Shown: positions 1-10,887 of the stretch, one piece after another
Position numbering within the stretch: the first letter of the stretch is position 1
Layout of the letters: each line of letters begins with the position of its first letter
DNA from: Rhineura floridana
Lineage: Eukaryota > Chordata > Lepidosauria > Squamata > Rhineuridae
DNA length: 64,000 bases
Assembly (NCBI RefSeq): GCF_030035675.1
Contig: NC_084489.1
Span: 35,858,001 to 35,922,000, forward strand
Direction: 5' to 3'
The notes under the pieces: generated by a model
Told to the model about the DNA's origin: nothing
The model's input: only the letters and a program-made list of their open reading frames with translations
The model's database searches: none
Program-made: the position numbers and the translations under genes

Positions 1-1523
1 CACTTGCCCAAGCTGTTCACTCATAGTAAAAGTCATTTACGATAAGGTAAGGAGTGGGCAGGGGCAGATGTGGTGCTTGCCTTGGTCTACGTTCACATAA
101 ATGGATACACTTCTGAGGGTATTTTTTGGTGTGGATTATTTTTTCTTCTTGCTTACATAAAATATTAGGAGAATTATAGTAAAACTTGTACCATAGGATC
201 TGCTAATGCTGTGATGCTCCAGTAAATGCACAGGTTATGTACTCCTTTCATGCTGTAGCTATCAGGATGTGTTCTCTATTCCCATTTGGTTTGTTCTAGA
301 GTGTTAGCCACACTTCTGTCACGTTAATTTCAATGGGACTTAAGTGTAACCAGCTTAGCCTGGATATAATCCATTGCATGACATCCAGCTGTATTTACCT
401 GCCAGCAGAACATGCTTAACATTCAAGTGATGGGAATTTCCTTCCTTTTCTCTGACCTCTTCCAGCCTCCCACATGCCCCCCTCCCCCCCCCGCAAACTG
501 CTCTGGAGGGTTGGGGAAGCGGATGTTTTGAAGGGGAGGAGACTGCAACAGGAAGGAGGAGTCTCATTGCACGAGTGGAAGTTTACTTGTGTGACACTCA
601 ATATTACCCATGGTTTCTAGTTCCCACATTCATGCTCCTAGTGAGATAATATTCTTGCAAAAAAACACGTTGTAAATAAGGGTCTAATATTCCACAGCAT
701 TTCTCTTACTGATACAGAGTAACACAACTTCTGTTTTGAATTTGTGTACTTGCACATTACAGTTTTGGGGGATTTTCCCCTCCAAGAATAGGCTGCACTA
801 AGTGAAATCAAATGGATCTCTCCAAAGTAATTTATGGTTGGCCATATTTCTGCTTTTGAAAATCTTTACATAGTGAAAGCCAGTACTCAAAGTTGCAATC
901 CTGACCACATTCACCAGAGCACAAGTCTAAATGAACTTAGTAGAACAATCTTAACTACATTTAGAACTTCAAGTCTCTTGACAAAGTGGATATTGAATTA
1001 TTTGATTGAAGAGGCAAAACTATGGCAATATAAATTGAGTTAGAAGCCCAATTTGTGGGCTTTGTTGTCCTCTAAAATTTTCCTTTCACCATAATAGTAC
1101 CACTTTGGGATATACGAGTTCTTAGGTTTCAGTCAACTCCTATAGTTACCTAATTGTCATTGTAATCCCGCTGTGGTTCAGCCCTGAAGCTGTTGCCTCC
1201 AGTTGCATTCTCTCCTCAGCCTGTTAGCTTATTTTACCTGCTATTCACCTGGTAGTACTGAAATGTGGAGCTGTTGTGATTATGTGTTGTGACAACAGCC
1301 ACCATTTTACATGCATACATGGAAGTTAGTCCCATGGAGTTCAGTACAAATTAACTGCAGCCTATTATTGAGGTTATGTTTGTCTATTTACATTTAACTA
1401 TTAGTGCCAGTCTTACATTAATCATTCTGGGAGAGCACAAATTCAGCATGAAGCTTATTCTTCTGGTCGACGGTGTTGGTGACTGCTGGAAAAAATGTAT
1501 GACTCCTGTTTTTTATATTTTAG
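1..1523. other. unassigned sequence at left edge
   Basis: No gene is recognised here. There is a short C-rich run near 478-493, but the short open frames have no recognisable domains. If the exon proposed at 1524-1589 is real, this stretch would be intron of the same gene, because a pyrimidine-rich acceptor ends it. Confidence 0.4.
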
Positions 1524-1589
1524 GAACAGTTTATGTGTGGCGAAGAAGTCTCAGCACCACCAACAAGCAAAGAACTGGTGAAATGCTGA
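1524..1589 (+). CDS. possible terminal coding exon of an unrecognised gene
   Basis: A T-rich tract ending in TTTTAG at 1518-1523 is followed by 21 codons and a TGA at 1587-1589. The encoded tail ends CGEEVSAPPTSKELVKC, which does not look like random low-complexity sequence, but I do not recognise the protein. About 440 bases of non-coding sequence follow up to a canonical AATAAA at 2029-2034, the arrangement expected of a last exon with its 3' UTR. No upstream exon could be identified, so frame and reality are inference. It may equally be a chance acceptor beside a chance frame. Confidence 0.35.
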   Translation, partial: EQFMCGEEVSAPPTSKELVKC

Positions 1590-2028
1590 CGATCATTTGA
1601 TGAACTTTCCTGTCCTTGAAACATGTGGTAGCAATGTTGAGGCAGAAGACACAAGCATTCCTGTCCTGAAGACTCTTTACATGTAGTAACTAGCTGCTTC
1701 TCATCAGCTGCTTCAGTAGTTTGAGAGAAAGAACAGAAGTGTCAAAAGCTTTTGTGTGTTTCTGTGCATAAGAAGTTCTTAATATATTTAAAGGCATGGA
1801 GTTATCTTTCGAGTGCAAGAAAATGGCAACAGTCCCCAATACGCAAAAGTGTCAGTAATGCTTGTTCCAAATCTAGCTAATACTTGCAAACTATCACTTG
1901 TTCTTGGACAGTGGATTCTTTCAGGTGATGCACAGAGTGAGCTGCTGGGTCCTATAATATGAGCAAGAAGAGTATGTTCCATGCTTTTTTAAAAAAGAGG
2001 GGTCTGTATTAGAGGCCAAATTTGTTGA

Positions 2029-2034
2029 AATAAA
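2029..2034 (+). terminator. candidate polyadenylation signal AATAAA
   Basis: A canonical AATAAA is followed within 20-40 bases by T/GT-rich sequence. It lies about 440 bases after the stop of the possible terminal exon at 1524-1589 and would end that transcript. The motif is common by chance in AT-rich DNA, so confidence rests on its position. Confidence 0.35.
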
Positions 2035-2264
2035 GCTTATACCAGTTGTCTTGCTAATCTTTTATTTAATGCAAAGTTGTACCATTCCAAGTTGTGTCGT
2101 TTTGACAAACTCAGTAGCTTATGATGACATTGTCATTCACCTAGATGGGTTGCTGTAAGCGAAGCTAACAGCTGACCTGGTATTTCCAAATATGCAGCCA
2201 AATTACATAAAGGTTGTAAATCTCATTGCTTACTTGGTTTGTAATTGGGCTTTTTAGTTGTATT

Positions 2265-2375
2265 TGCAATTTATTTATTTATTTATTTATTGCACTTGTA
2301 TACCGCCCCATAGCCGAAGCTCTCTGGGCGGTTTACAGCAATCAAAAACATTAAAACAAATATACAATTTAAAAC
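2265..2375 (-). repeat. LINE/SINE 3' tail fragment (L2-type), minus strand
   Basis: A run of TTTA repeats is followed by the reverse complement of the typical tail in which a cytosine-rich GTAAACCGCCCAGAGAGC stem pairs with a GGGCGGTATA stem before TAAA repeats. This is the L2-type 3' end shared by several reptile SINEs. No coding part is present. Confidence 0.7.
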
Positions 2376-3479
2376 ACAGGGTGTGATTTTTGGTAACACT
2401 TTCCAAGTTATATATATCACAGTGATTCTAACTGGAAAAAAATCTACCTTGATGGTTTTTGCTTTAGAGAGAACCGATACAAAACTCATTCCAATCTGTT
2501 TTTCCTGGGTAAAAACAGATTGTGTAAGTTCACCCAAACACCAGCTGTTTAAATGATTTTTGTTATGACCATCATATCCTTCAGGCTTAAATTGAATATT
2601 TAAATTTCTAACCTTGGAATTTGTGAACAAACATACACTGATTTCATCTTTATTGGGTTTCACTGATATCCCAGTAATGGTATTACCAGAATATTTAAAG
2701 CCAAGCAACCTGTTTAACTTGTAATTGAACACAATGACTGTATGTATTTATAACACTTGAAGGTCCGCTTTTTATCTACAACTTGTCATTCATGAAATAC
2801 TTTTACTTTGTTGTGAAATTCATGTATTAACAGCAGTTGCTTTTGGTGGCCAACAGGTGGCACTGAAAGTTTGCAGATTGACTTACAAAAATACAAATAT
2901 TTATTTTGCATTTTAAATGAAATTTAACTTGTGGTTCTTCTGGTAGGTGCTATTCCAGCTTTAATGGGATTAAGCAGAAAATGAGATTTTGTGAAACCTC
3001 CAGGTATAAAATTAGGGATCCTGTTCTTAGCCAGTCATCTGAATAGCTGTTGCACCATCTGGCCCTAGAATGTCAGTGGCATTCTGACCTGTCAAATCAG
3101 GTCATGCAAAACTGTTGAGCAGCTACTTTGGTCTTCTGCTTGCTGTGTTGGCAGTAAAGTTGAGGCAAGCTTGGGAGCCTCATCTAAACAGTAGTATGAT
3201 TATTTTAAAAATCATTTTAATACTGAAGTAGCATGACATAGGAGTTGCTCTGCTTTATGAAACCCATACATGTCAGAACTGCACTTTCCTACTGGAACAA
3301 GTTTGCAGTGCAAAAGGATGCCTGCTTTGTCTTGTGGCTGAAACATTGTTGTTAATTGTGTGAGCACAGTTCACATCCAGATTGGTGCCAGTGTGAGCTT
3401 CTCTTGAAATGCAAATAGCTTTCAAGAAGTGACTTTTTTGTCTAGACCACTGGTGGGTTGTTTTTATATGTTTCAAACA
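2376..3479. other. unassigned AT-rich sequence
   Basis: No gene or clear repeat was identified. A 149-residue minus-strand frame at 2283-2732 has no recognisable domain and overlaps the L2-type tail, so it is treated as chance. Confidence 0.4.
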
Positions 3480-3590
3480 GTTTTTAAATGTTTTAGATGT
3501 GTTTTATTTTTAATTGTATTTTTATTACATATGTGTTTGCTGCCCTGAAATCCTTTGGAAGGGTGGGATATTAAATAAAATAAATGCCAG
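3480..3590 (+). repeat. LINE/SINE 3' tail fragment, plus strand
   Basis: T-rich sequence leads into a GCTGCCCTGAAATCC...GGGTGGGATAT stem and ends in AATAAA repeats. This is the usual 3' end of L2-mobilised reptile SINEs. The 5' part is not recognisable. Confidence 0.55.
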
Positions 3591-3592
3591 GT

Positions 3593-5760
3593 TGTGGTCC
3601 AATTCAAGGTGGGTCGCAACAGCAGCTCCATATCATATAAAATATATGGTAAAAAAATGAGAAAATGGGTCCCCAATGCATGTTTGGGTTAAAGGTGGGT
3701 TACAGGTCTGAAAAAGTTGAAGGCCACTGGTCCAGACTACGGCAGGGTGAGAGAGTTAAAACTTCCCCCTGGTCTTGAGACTGATCAGGCTTCCCTGTGG
3801 TTTCTTTTTCCATAACAAAAAGCTGCACATTTATCACATTGCACATTCATGCAATTAATGTTGCATCTAGTTTGGTCCTCAGAATAGTTGAATCAATCTA
3901 AAGACCCTGGCTGAATTATGTTTAGATTTCCCATCAGGAGGTTTTGGTGATGGTTGATTTGTCCCTACTACCCTGAAGTAGCAAGTGTGAAATCCATGTC
4001 TGTAGGCAGCCTTTCCCAAATTGGGCAACATATTTTCTTTATTTGGAGCTCAGACATACTCAAAACGTATAATGGCCCGCCTTTTCAAAGAGTTTCAAGG
4101 AGTAGAAACTCTTGTGAGGTCCAGAGACGCCTGGACCATTAAGCCATAATAAAAATAAAAAATGATAGCACACAAACACCAAATAAAGCACCAAAATAGT
4201 AATAAGTGGTTTCTTTTATAATCAGTTGATCTGAGAGGACACATTCATCATGGAATATAATCTTGTGCCATCACACCCAATATATTCATATTAAGGTCTA
4301 TTAACATTTTTAACATGACAAAGTCTGTGTCACTTAATAAAAATACGTCTTTTATCAAATCACATCTCGTATTTTCTGAAATTTGCAGTTCTAGGGTAGA
4401 GAGTGTGTTACATTCTGGTCCAATGTGCACAAATACAGTTGTGAAATTTACCAAATGCCAAAAAATTAACGTGCCTAAATCTGAGGCTCCCTTTGAGCTT
4501 GAGGCCCAGGACAATGGTCTTCCTGGTTCCTCCTCTGATTGGCCCTGAGTAGAAGCAAAAGAAACATTCTGTTGTAGCTACCAAGGATGTGGTGTGGACT
4601 TGGTTGTGAGCAGTGTGTGTGTGGTGCCCATGATAGTTTCTCTGGCTTGCAAATGGGCCCAGAAGAGAACAGGTCATTCACTCTTCTAGGTGATATTCCT
4701 TCAGATATTTGAAGAATGCTCTCTTGTCCTCCAGTCTTCTCGTTACAGCTTTTACAATGAAGTTACTTGAAAAGCCTCAAGTGGCAGCCTGAAGGCAGCA
4801 CAAACTTATGGCAACATGGAAACTCTCCATGAGATCAAGGCAAAGTATCTTGGGAGCTTCTCTACACATTAACACTGAAATATGGAGGCTGTTTGCACTG
4901 GTTTCCTTGTGGATGCTGTAATGCATGAGATGCCATTAGTGAGACTAGGCTTTCTCTGCCACAGATACATAGTGATGGGGAAAGAATGATCCGCTGGATT
5001 TTGGTCTGCCATGCAAAAGCATAGCAGCCTGCCAGGAAAAGATGGCTCTATCACTATGTTTGCTGTCAACTCCCATACTGATGAGCCAATTCTCTGAATC
5101 ACTATAGGGTTCTCTGGGTTCTTAATCTAAAATTTCCCAAGATCAGGATTGCAATAACTAAGATATCAAACATTGGATGCCACCCTCCCTTCTGTTCTGA
5201 ATAGCGGAGAGGTGCAAAGTGCTTCTGTCTGAGCAAATGCAGTGGTCACTGATGTAAGTACTTTTTTCCCATTGCTGGGGATGGTGGCATGTCCACACTA
5301 CTTTGTGGTCCTATCTCTCTATTCTTTTGCATGTGGAGCCCTTTTGTATTATGCCACACTCATCACAGCAGCCATTTTGTGACAGCCACCTGCAGCACTT
5401 TCTCATGATTCCAAATGTCACCACTGGGCCAAATGTGTTGGTGAGTCTTGCTCTAAGCTAATTAGGAAGGAACCCCCTGTGAACCAAGAGGTCACCTCTT
5501 AGACAAGAACTCCTCATAACCTGTTTGATTGAGAATAGGGGTTGTGTTTGCAGCCAGTAGAGCACTGCAGCATCATTGATCATGGTGGGTTTCAGCCACC
5601 CAGCCTGCCAGATAGTCACATTATTACTACATGTGGCTCCCATGCTACATTTCTGTATTGTTCTATCCTCAGGTGTGTGGAACAAAAAAAAGGGAACTTC
5701 TCATAGGAGAAGCTGAAAGAAACATTATGATACTAAAATATGCAATAGATCACAACACTT
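3593..5760. other. unassigned sequence left of the LINE-1 insertion
   Basis: No gene is recognised. Open frames of 60-90 residues overlap one another in several frames and show no domain. The right end of this stretch is the intact target site of the LINE-1-type insertion at 5777-7675. Confidence 0.4.
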
Positions 5761-5776
5761 TAAAATGACACTTCTT
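5761..5776. repeat. target-site duplication, left copy
   Basis: The 16 bases TAAAATGACACTTCTT occur here and again, without a mismatch, at 7676-7691. They flank an element with its poly(A) end (poly(T) on this strand) at the left, as expected for target-primed reverse transcription by LINE-1 machinery. Confidence 0.9.
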
Positions 5777-7675
5777 TTTTTTTCAATTAATTTTTATTCA
5801 AATTTTCAAAACCAAAACAATACAAAAAAACCACAAATCAATAACTAATACAATAAAAAAAGAAAAGAAGAGAGAAAAAATATATAAAAATATTGACTTC
5901 CGATTTGTCATAGTTCAGCTATAAATCTATAATATATAACAAACCTATCTCTTAATAGATTATAAAATCACCTTCCTCCAGCAGTTATCTTAATTGGTTT
6001 CAAATCTCATTAACATCATATCATTTTAATCTTCCACAAAAAGTCAAAGAGAAGTTTCCAATCCTTGAGATATATATCAATCAATTTTTTTCCTAAATAA
6101 TCATGTCAATTAATCCAACTCATCAAGTCTACTAAATCCAGTAATTTCAAATCGCTCTTCTGTCTTTATCCATATTAGGTCCATCTTCCATCTTCCATCT
6201 CCACGCATCCAAAAATCTTGCTGTCATAGTCATATAATAAAAGTCTGATAGGAATCTCCTCCATCACAGATATTTTCTTGCCATGAATTCCGAACATATC
6301 ACTGAAGTATTGCTGCAAAGCCGCATCTCTGTTCCTCTTTTCCACATGATACACTAGTACATCTCTTGAAGATTTTTCCATTGACACAAAACAGGGATTA
6401 ATTCTGTTAACTTTCTCCATTTCAAATTCCATCAAATCCTTCCAGTCCAGGAATTTTTTTGAACCGATAATATCTTTATCTCCAATCTCTTCAATTCCTT
6501 CAGGGACAGCGCTGAATTCCAAACTATAATATTTGTCTCCAGGATCCGTCAGAGCCAGGAAATCCAAATCTTTTTTCATGTCCATATTTAATCCAATCTC
6601 CAAAGTTTGAACCTTGCCTTTAATTTCTCTTTCATCTTTTTTTGGTTTTCCAGATCTATCTTTATTCTCCTTTCTCATAGAATCCTGAATTTCTTTCAGC
6701 TCCTGTCTCATTTCGTGAAATTCAATTTTCCACGCTTGTCTATTATTTCTCAGTTCTTGTTTTATTGACTTAATCTCATTCATTATTTTCTGAAACATGT
6801 CTAAAGATAAAGTCCCTTCTTGTACATCCATAATCTTCTTAATTGTCATTCTTAAAGCCAAAGGAACAAAACTCCTTCAATTTTCAATGTCCCAAGCAAA
6901 AAGCAGTTTATTTCTTTATCCAGTTACAAAGGAGTTAATCTTTCCAACCAACTGACGTCACACGCTAGACAGTCCTTATCTCTTATATGCCCAGAAGTGC
7001 AAAAACAGCTTTAGTTCACAGCGTCCAAATAACTAGTAGCAGAGAGAATGAGCAGATTCGTAAAAAAAAAAAAGTAGATCAGGGAAAATAGTCCCATGCA
7101 TATATTACACAAAAGTCTTATAAATCAAAAAGATTTTTCTTATCTCTTCCAATCAGAAATCCCTCATCCGTTGTAATCTTTAAAATGCTATTTTCCATAT
7201 CAGCTTTTTGCAATAAAAGAAAGATAGGCTATTTTTGTTTTTTTTCCCCTTAGTTCCGTGAGTAAAGAAGGAAAGTCGTAACTCACCTAGGTTATCTTAA
7301 TTGCTGTTACTTTGACAAATCTCTTTAGCTGTATAGATAAGAAAATGATAAGCATAGACAGGAGGATGTTTGCCTGCTAGTCCGTTGTTCTTTAAAGAAA
7401 AAAAAACGGGTCACTTATTCAGCTGAGCTAGCATAGAAATCCTCGCTCCGTCTGAGCAGCTGGAAGCCTTTCTTTCGCAGACAATTCTGACGAATTCCAG
7501 ACTCCCACAGTCACGACAAAGCTATGTGGGAAATCTCACGTTTCTTCCTTATCCGGAAGAAATTATCCCCTGTCAGAAAAGACCCTTCTGACTGAATTTA
7601 TAGCTGAAAAAGTTTCATCTAAGACGGGAGCCCGTCTCAGAGCTACACAGGCGGAGGGATCCTCCTGGGAAAGTC
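5777..7675 (-). mobile_element. ORF1-only LINE-1 (HAL1-like) retrotransposon
   Basis: A 1.9-kb element on the - strand, bounded by a perfect 16-bp target-site duplication. Read on its own strand it has a 5' untranslated region of about 0.8 kb, one open frame (6175-6861) and an AT-rich 3' region of about 0.4 kb ending in a poly(A)-like tract. No endonuclease or reverse transcriptase frame exists between the duplications. Known families: HAL1 elements are LINE-1 derivatives that keep ORF1 and lose ORF2, and are moved by the reverse transcriptase of full LINE-1 elements. A large internal deletion of an ordinary L1 is the alternative. The perfect duplication suggests a young insertion. Confidence 0.75.
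6175..6861 (-). CDS. LINE-1-type ORF1 protein (RNA-binding chaperone)
   Basis: Open frame of 228 residues with an ATG at 6861 and a stop at 6175. Residues about 10-85 are rich in K, E, Q and R with heptad-like hydrophobic spacing, as in the trimerising coiled coil of L1 ORF1p. Residues about 105-220 resemble the RRM-like and C-terminal parts: a strand containing LEFSAVPEG, then VNRINP, and a basic stretch with VLVYHVEKRNRDAALQQYF. In the family this protein coats L1 RNA in cytoplasmic particles. At 228 residues it is shorter than the usual 300 or so, with no sign of a broken frame. Start choice rests on the first ATG of the frame. Confidence 0.7.
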   Translation of the reverse strand: MALRMTIKKIMDVQEGTLSLDMFQKIMNEIKSIKQELRNNRQAWKIEFHEMRQELKEIQDSMRKENKDRSGKPKKDEREIKGKVQTLEIGLNMDMKKDLDFLALTDPGDKYYSLEFSAVPEGIEEIGDKDIIGSKKFLDWKDLMEFEMEKVNRINPCFVSMEKSSRDVLVYHVEKRNRDAALQQYFSDMFGIHGKKISVMEEIPIRLLLYDYDSKIFGCVEMEDGRWT

Positions 7676-7691
7676 TAAAATGACACTTCTT
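7676..7691. repeat. target-site duplication, right copy
   Basis: Exact match to 5761-5776. It marks the 5' end of the minus-strand LINE-1-type insertion. Confidence 0.9.
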
Positions 7692-7960
7692 GAAGCTTTT
7701 TTTGATTAAATTAATTAATAAATTGGTAAATTTGTATACCAGTCAGCATTTTTGGCAAAAAGTCCTAAGCAGTTTGTAGCAATTATAATAGCGAAATATA
7801 GCAAATACAATATAGCTACACATAAAAAACAGAATTCAAGACATACAGTACAGTATAAAAATCCATTGTTTAGAACAGCCAGTCAACAACTGGATAGAAT
7901 AACACTCTCAAGCATCCAAACAGGCCTGAGTGAACAAGTGAGTTTTTAGGAGACTGGGAT
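7692..7960 (-). repeat. old LINE 3' fragment (L2-type), minus strand
   Basis: An AT-rich start is followed by TTGTATACCAGTCAGC and AAGCAGTTTGTAGC, the diverged reverse complement of the stem-bearing L2 3' end. The LINE-1-type element was inserted immediately next to it. Confidence 0.45.
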
Positions 7961-8044
7961 TATAAAAGAAGGCAGCTTATTCTAGAAGGATAGGTTTCAT
8001 ACTATGAAAATTGTACAATTTTGTTGTACTTCTCAAATGCAAAA

Positions 8045-8200
8045 TTATTTATTTGTGATATTCATATCCCACCTTTTCACCAAGGAGTGCAAGGTGACAA
8101 ACATCTTCTCTTGGTACCATTTTATCCTTGCAGCAGCCCTGTGACATACGCTGGGCTGCCTAAACAAGTTTAAATTGGAAGTTAAGTCTAACTAAGCTCT
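8045..8200 (-). repeat. SINE 3' half with L2-type tail, minus strand
   Basis: The order TTATTTATTTGTGATATTCATATCCCACC, then a TTATCCTTGCAGCAGCCCTGTG block, is the reverse complement of the body and tail of the common squamate tRNA-derived SINE. The tRNA-like head is absent or beyond recognition. Confidence 0.5.
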
Positions 8201-8263
8201 ATAAGACTTCCTAAGAAAGATAATCACTAATAGGAAAAACAACAACAACACATACCTATGACA

Positions 8264-8574
8264 ACAGATATTTCTATCAAGATCCCATTTCTTACCTCCG
8301 GGATTAAAAAGCAGGAAGTGGATTGGACTGTGAAAGACCAACTCAAATTGTGTTTGCATTTTTACAAATTTGTAGGGCAGTACAATATCTCAGAGAGGAG
8401 GTCAGGTCTCCTGCTCCCCTGGTGCATTCACTATAGCTGCCCAATTTCCCTGCTTTTTATAGTTTGATAGAAATATCTGTTGGCTATAGGTACATTCTTA
8501 AACTGCAAGGGTTTTTTGCCTGTTAGTGAATTTCTCTGCTTTTTAATCCAGGAGGTAAGAAATGGGATCTTGTG
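8264..8574. repeat. foldback (inverted-repeat) element
   Basis: The stretch 8265-8313 (starting ACAGATATTTCTATCAAG and ending with AAAAAGCAG) reappears inverted on the right: its outer part at about 8464-8482 and its inner part at about 8537-8574. The element could form a long hairpin. No transposase is present and no target duplication was found, so the class is not assigned. Confidence 0.55.
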
Positions 8575-8589
8575 CAAGTTTGCTGGGAA

Positions 8590-9765
8590 TGGATTGATCA
8601 TTTGCATGCTTATTGAGTTCAGTGGGATTTATTCCACTGCAAACATGCTTAGGATAAGTGAAACTGACCATAGGGGGGAGGAGGAGGGAGGGAGGGGGGA
8701 AGGGGAGGATGGCAGGAGGGGGTAGAGGTGAGGATGGGAGCAGGAGAGAAGGGGAGAAGAGAAGGAGGGCAGGTTTCATCATTTGCATGCTTATTGAGTT
8801 CATTGGGATTTATTCCCCTGCAGTCATGCTTAGGATTGGTGAAACTGGCTATGGAGGAAGAGGAGGGAGGGCTGGAGTGGGGAGGGGTTGAGGAAGAGGG
8901 GAGAGCAGAGGGAGGGGAAAGAGGGAGAAGGAGGGGAGTGGAGCAGAGGGGAAAGGCAGGTGTGATCATGTGCATGCTTACTGAGTTCAATGGGATTTAC
9001 TCCCTTGCAATCATGCTTATGATAGGCACAACGGACCATGGGGGAGTAGAAGAAGGGGGAGGGGGAGAGAGCTGGAATGGAGAGGGGAGGAATAGGAAGG
9101 GAGGAGAAGGGGAAGGAAGAGGAGAGAGGAAGGAGAAGGAGAGAGGGGAAGGATGGGGATGGGGAGGGGAGATGCAGCTTTGCTCATTTGCATGCTTATT
9201 GAGTTCAGTGTGATTTACTCCCATGCAACCATGTTTAGGATAGGTGAATCTGACCAAGGGTGGGAGGAGGAGAAGGGGAGGGAGGGCTGGAGTGGGGAAG
9301 TGAGGCAGAGAGGGGAGAGGTATAGGAGGAGGGAGAGGGCAGGAGAGAGGGCAGGAAGGAGGGGATAGGAGGCAGGAGGGGGGAGGAGCAGTTTTGATTT
9401 ACTCCCATGCAATCATGGTAAGGATAGGTAAAGCTGACCGTGGGGGAGGAGGGGGGGAGGGGAGAGAAGAGTGAAGGAGGGGAGATGGGAGTGGGAGGAG
9501 GAGGGGGAAGGAGGGGATTGGGAGGGGAGGGGGGAAGGAACGGGGTGGGACTGGGCAAAGGGTGATGATGGGAGGGAGGTTTGATCATTTGCATGCATAC
9601 TGAGTTCAGAGGGATTTACTCCTGTGCAATTATGCTTAGGATAGGTAAAACTGACCTCGGGGAGGGGCAGGGAGTTGAGGAGGGGGGAGGATGGCAGGAA
9701 GGGGAGGGGAAGAGTGGAGGGGGAGGGAGGGGAAGAGATTGGGGGATGGGCACTGGGCAGAGGGA
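8590..9765. repeat. purine-rich minisatellite, about six units of 180-220 bp
   Basis: About six tandem units alternate a conserved block of about 75 bases (TTTGCATGCTTATTGAGTTC through TGCTTAGGATAGGTGAAACTGAC) with a stretch of 80-150 bases that is almost pure G and A on the + strand. Unit starts are near 8595, 8776, 8961, 9182, about 9394 (partial) and 9583. Open frames here (glycine/glutamate-rich on +, proline/serine-rich on -) are products of the composition and are not genes. The conserved block resembles the inner part of a reptile MITE seen elsewhere in the window. Confidence 0.85.
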
Positions 9766-9915
9766 AAGCCCCTTTCCAAAAGGAAAACATTATTAACAGT
9801 ATCTTTTTTTTTCAGTGTTTCCCACACCTTTTTATTCTACAGCAGGCACATCTAGTCTTCAACCCAAATTTAAACCAAAGCTGTCCCTGGCCATATCCAC
9901 ACCAGGCATTTATTC

Positions 9916-10157
9916 CACTTTAAACAGTCATGGCTTTCCTCAAAGAATCCTGGGAAGTGTCATTTGTGAAGGGTGCTGAGAGTTGCTTGGAGACATCCTA
10001 TTCCCCTCACAGAGTTCTATCTGAGGGGCTGACTGTTGAACCACTCTAGCCACTGGGGCTCTGTCAAGGGAATAGGAGTCTCCTAACAACTCTCAATACC
10101 CTTCACAAATTACACTTCCCAGGATTCTTTGGGGGGAAGCCATGACTGTTTAGAGTG
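9916..10157. mobile_element. palindromic non-autonomous DNA transposon (MITE)
   Basis: Arms of about 70-75 bases are inverted copies: the left begins CACTTTAAACAGTCATGGC, the right ends GCCATGACTGTTTAGAGTG. No coding capacity. A shorter relative with the same CATGGCTT...AATCCTGG arms lies at 36471-36603. The family is probably hAT-related, but no clear target duplication was read here. Confidence 0.7.
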
Positions 10158-10161
10158 ATTA

Positions 10162-10456
10162 GCCAAGCCAAATAGCTGTTAGTCTGACCCAGTACCTGCA
10201 GGAAGAGAAGAACACCGCTGCCCAGCGAAGGAGAGCCTGCTGCTGCTGCTGGATCACCATCTCCACCATCCTTCCCTGTGGACTTCTGCCTGCCAGACGT
10301 ACATCTGCAGGACCAGGCCCCAGGTACCCAGCCAGCTGTGACTGATTCCCATCACCTGTCCCTCTTTGGAGGGATACATAAGCCGGATGGCTGAGGTGGC
10401 CTGGGAGACCCAGTGCCTGCAGGAAGAGAAGAACACTGCTGCCCAGGGAAGGAGAG

Positions 10457-10504
<48 letters not shown>

Positions 10505-10732
10505 TCACCATCTCCACCATCCTTCCCTGTGGACTTCTGCCTGGCAGACGTACATCTGCAGGACCAGGCCACAGGTACCCAGCCAGCTGTGACTGATTCC
10601 CATCACCTGTCCCTCTTTGGAGGGATACATAAGCCGGCTGGCTGAGGTGGCCTGGGAGACCCAGTGCCTGCAGGAAGAGAAGAGCACTGCTGCCCAGGGA
10701 AGGAGAGCCTGCTCCTGCTGCTGGATTACCAT
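10162..10732 (+). repeat. tandem 5' monomers of the L2 element
   Basis: Three repeats of one unit start near 10162 (diverged at its left end), 10383 and 10634. Equivalent points (AGTGCCTGCA and its variant) are at 10191, 10412 and 10663, giving periods of 221 and 251 bases. The 30-base difference equals the extra ten CTG triplets in the second unit. The third unit is cut short and passes into an A/T simple repeat. Tandem promoter monomers are known from other LINEs such as mouse L1. That these act as a promoter is inference. Confidence 0.8.
10458..10502 (+). repeat. (CTG)15 microsatellite
   Basis: Fifteen uninterrupted CTG triplets inside the second L2 5' monomer. The first monomer has five (10237-10251). 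The polyglutamine/polycysteine frames across it are not genes. Confidence 0.95.
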
Positions 10733-10845
10733 CTTTAATTTTAATTTTAATTTAATTTTCATTTTCATTTTATTTTCATTTCTATTTTTATTTTCATTTT
10801 ATTTTATTACTTTTATTTTATTTTATTTTATTTTTATTTACTGTC
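10733..10845. repeat. A/T simple repeat (TTTTAATT / ATTTTCATTTT)
   Basis: Irregular pentamer-to-hexamer T-rich repeat between the truncated third monomer and the rest of the L2 5' region. Confidence 0.85.
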
Positions 10846-10887
10846 ACCTAGGGAGAAGGCCTGCCTGTCGGCGTATCGGAGGGAGCT

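Noticed and set aside
2283-2732. 149-residue minus-strand frame
   Set aside because: It overlaps an L2-type tail, has no recognisable motif and is AT-rich. Probably chance.
8543-9827. Many 60-160-residue frames on both strands rich in glycine/glutamate or proline/serine
   Set aside because: They are translations of the G/A minisatellite. Repetition and composition explain them and no domain is present.
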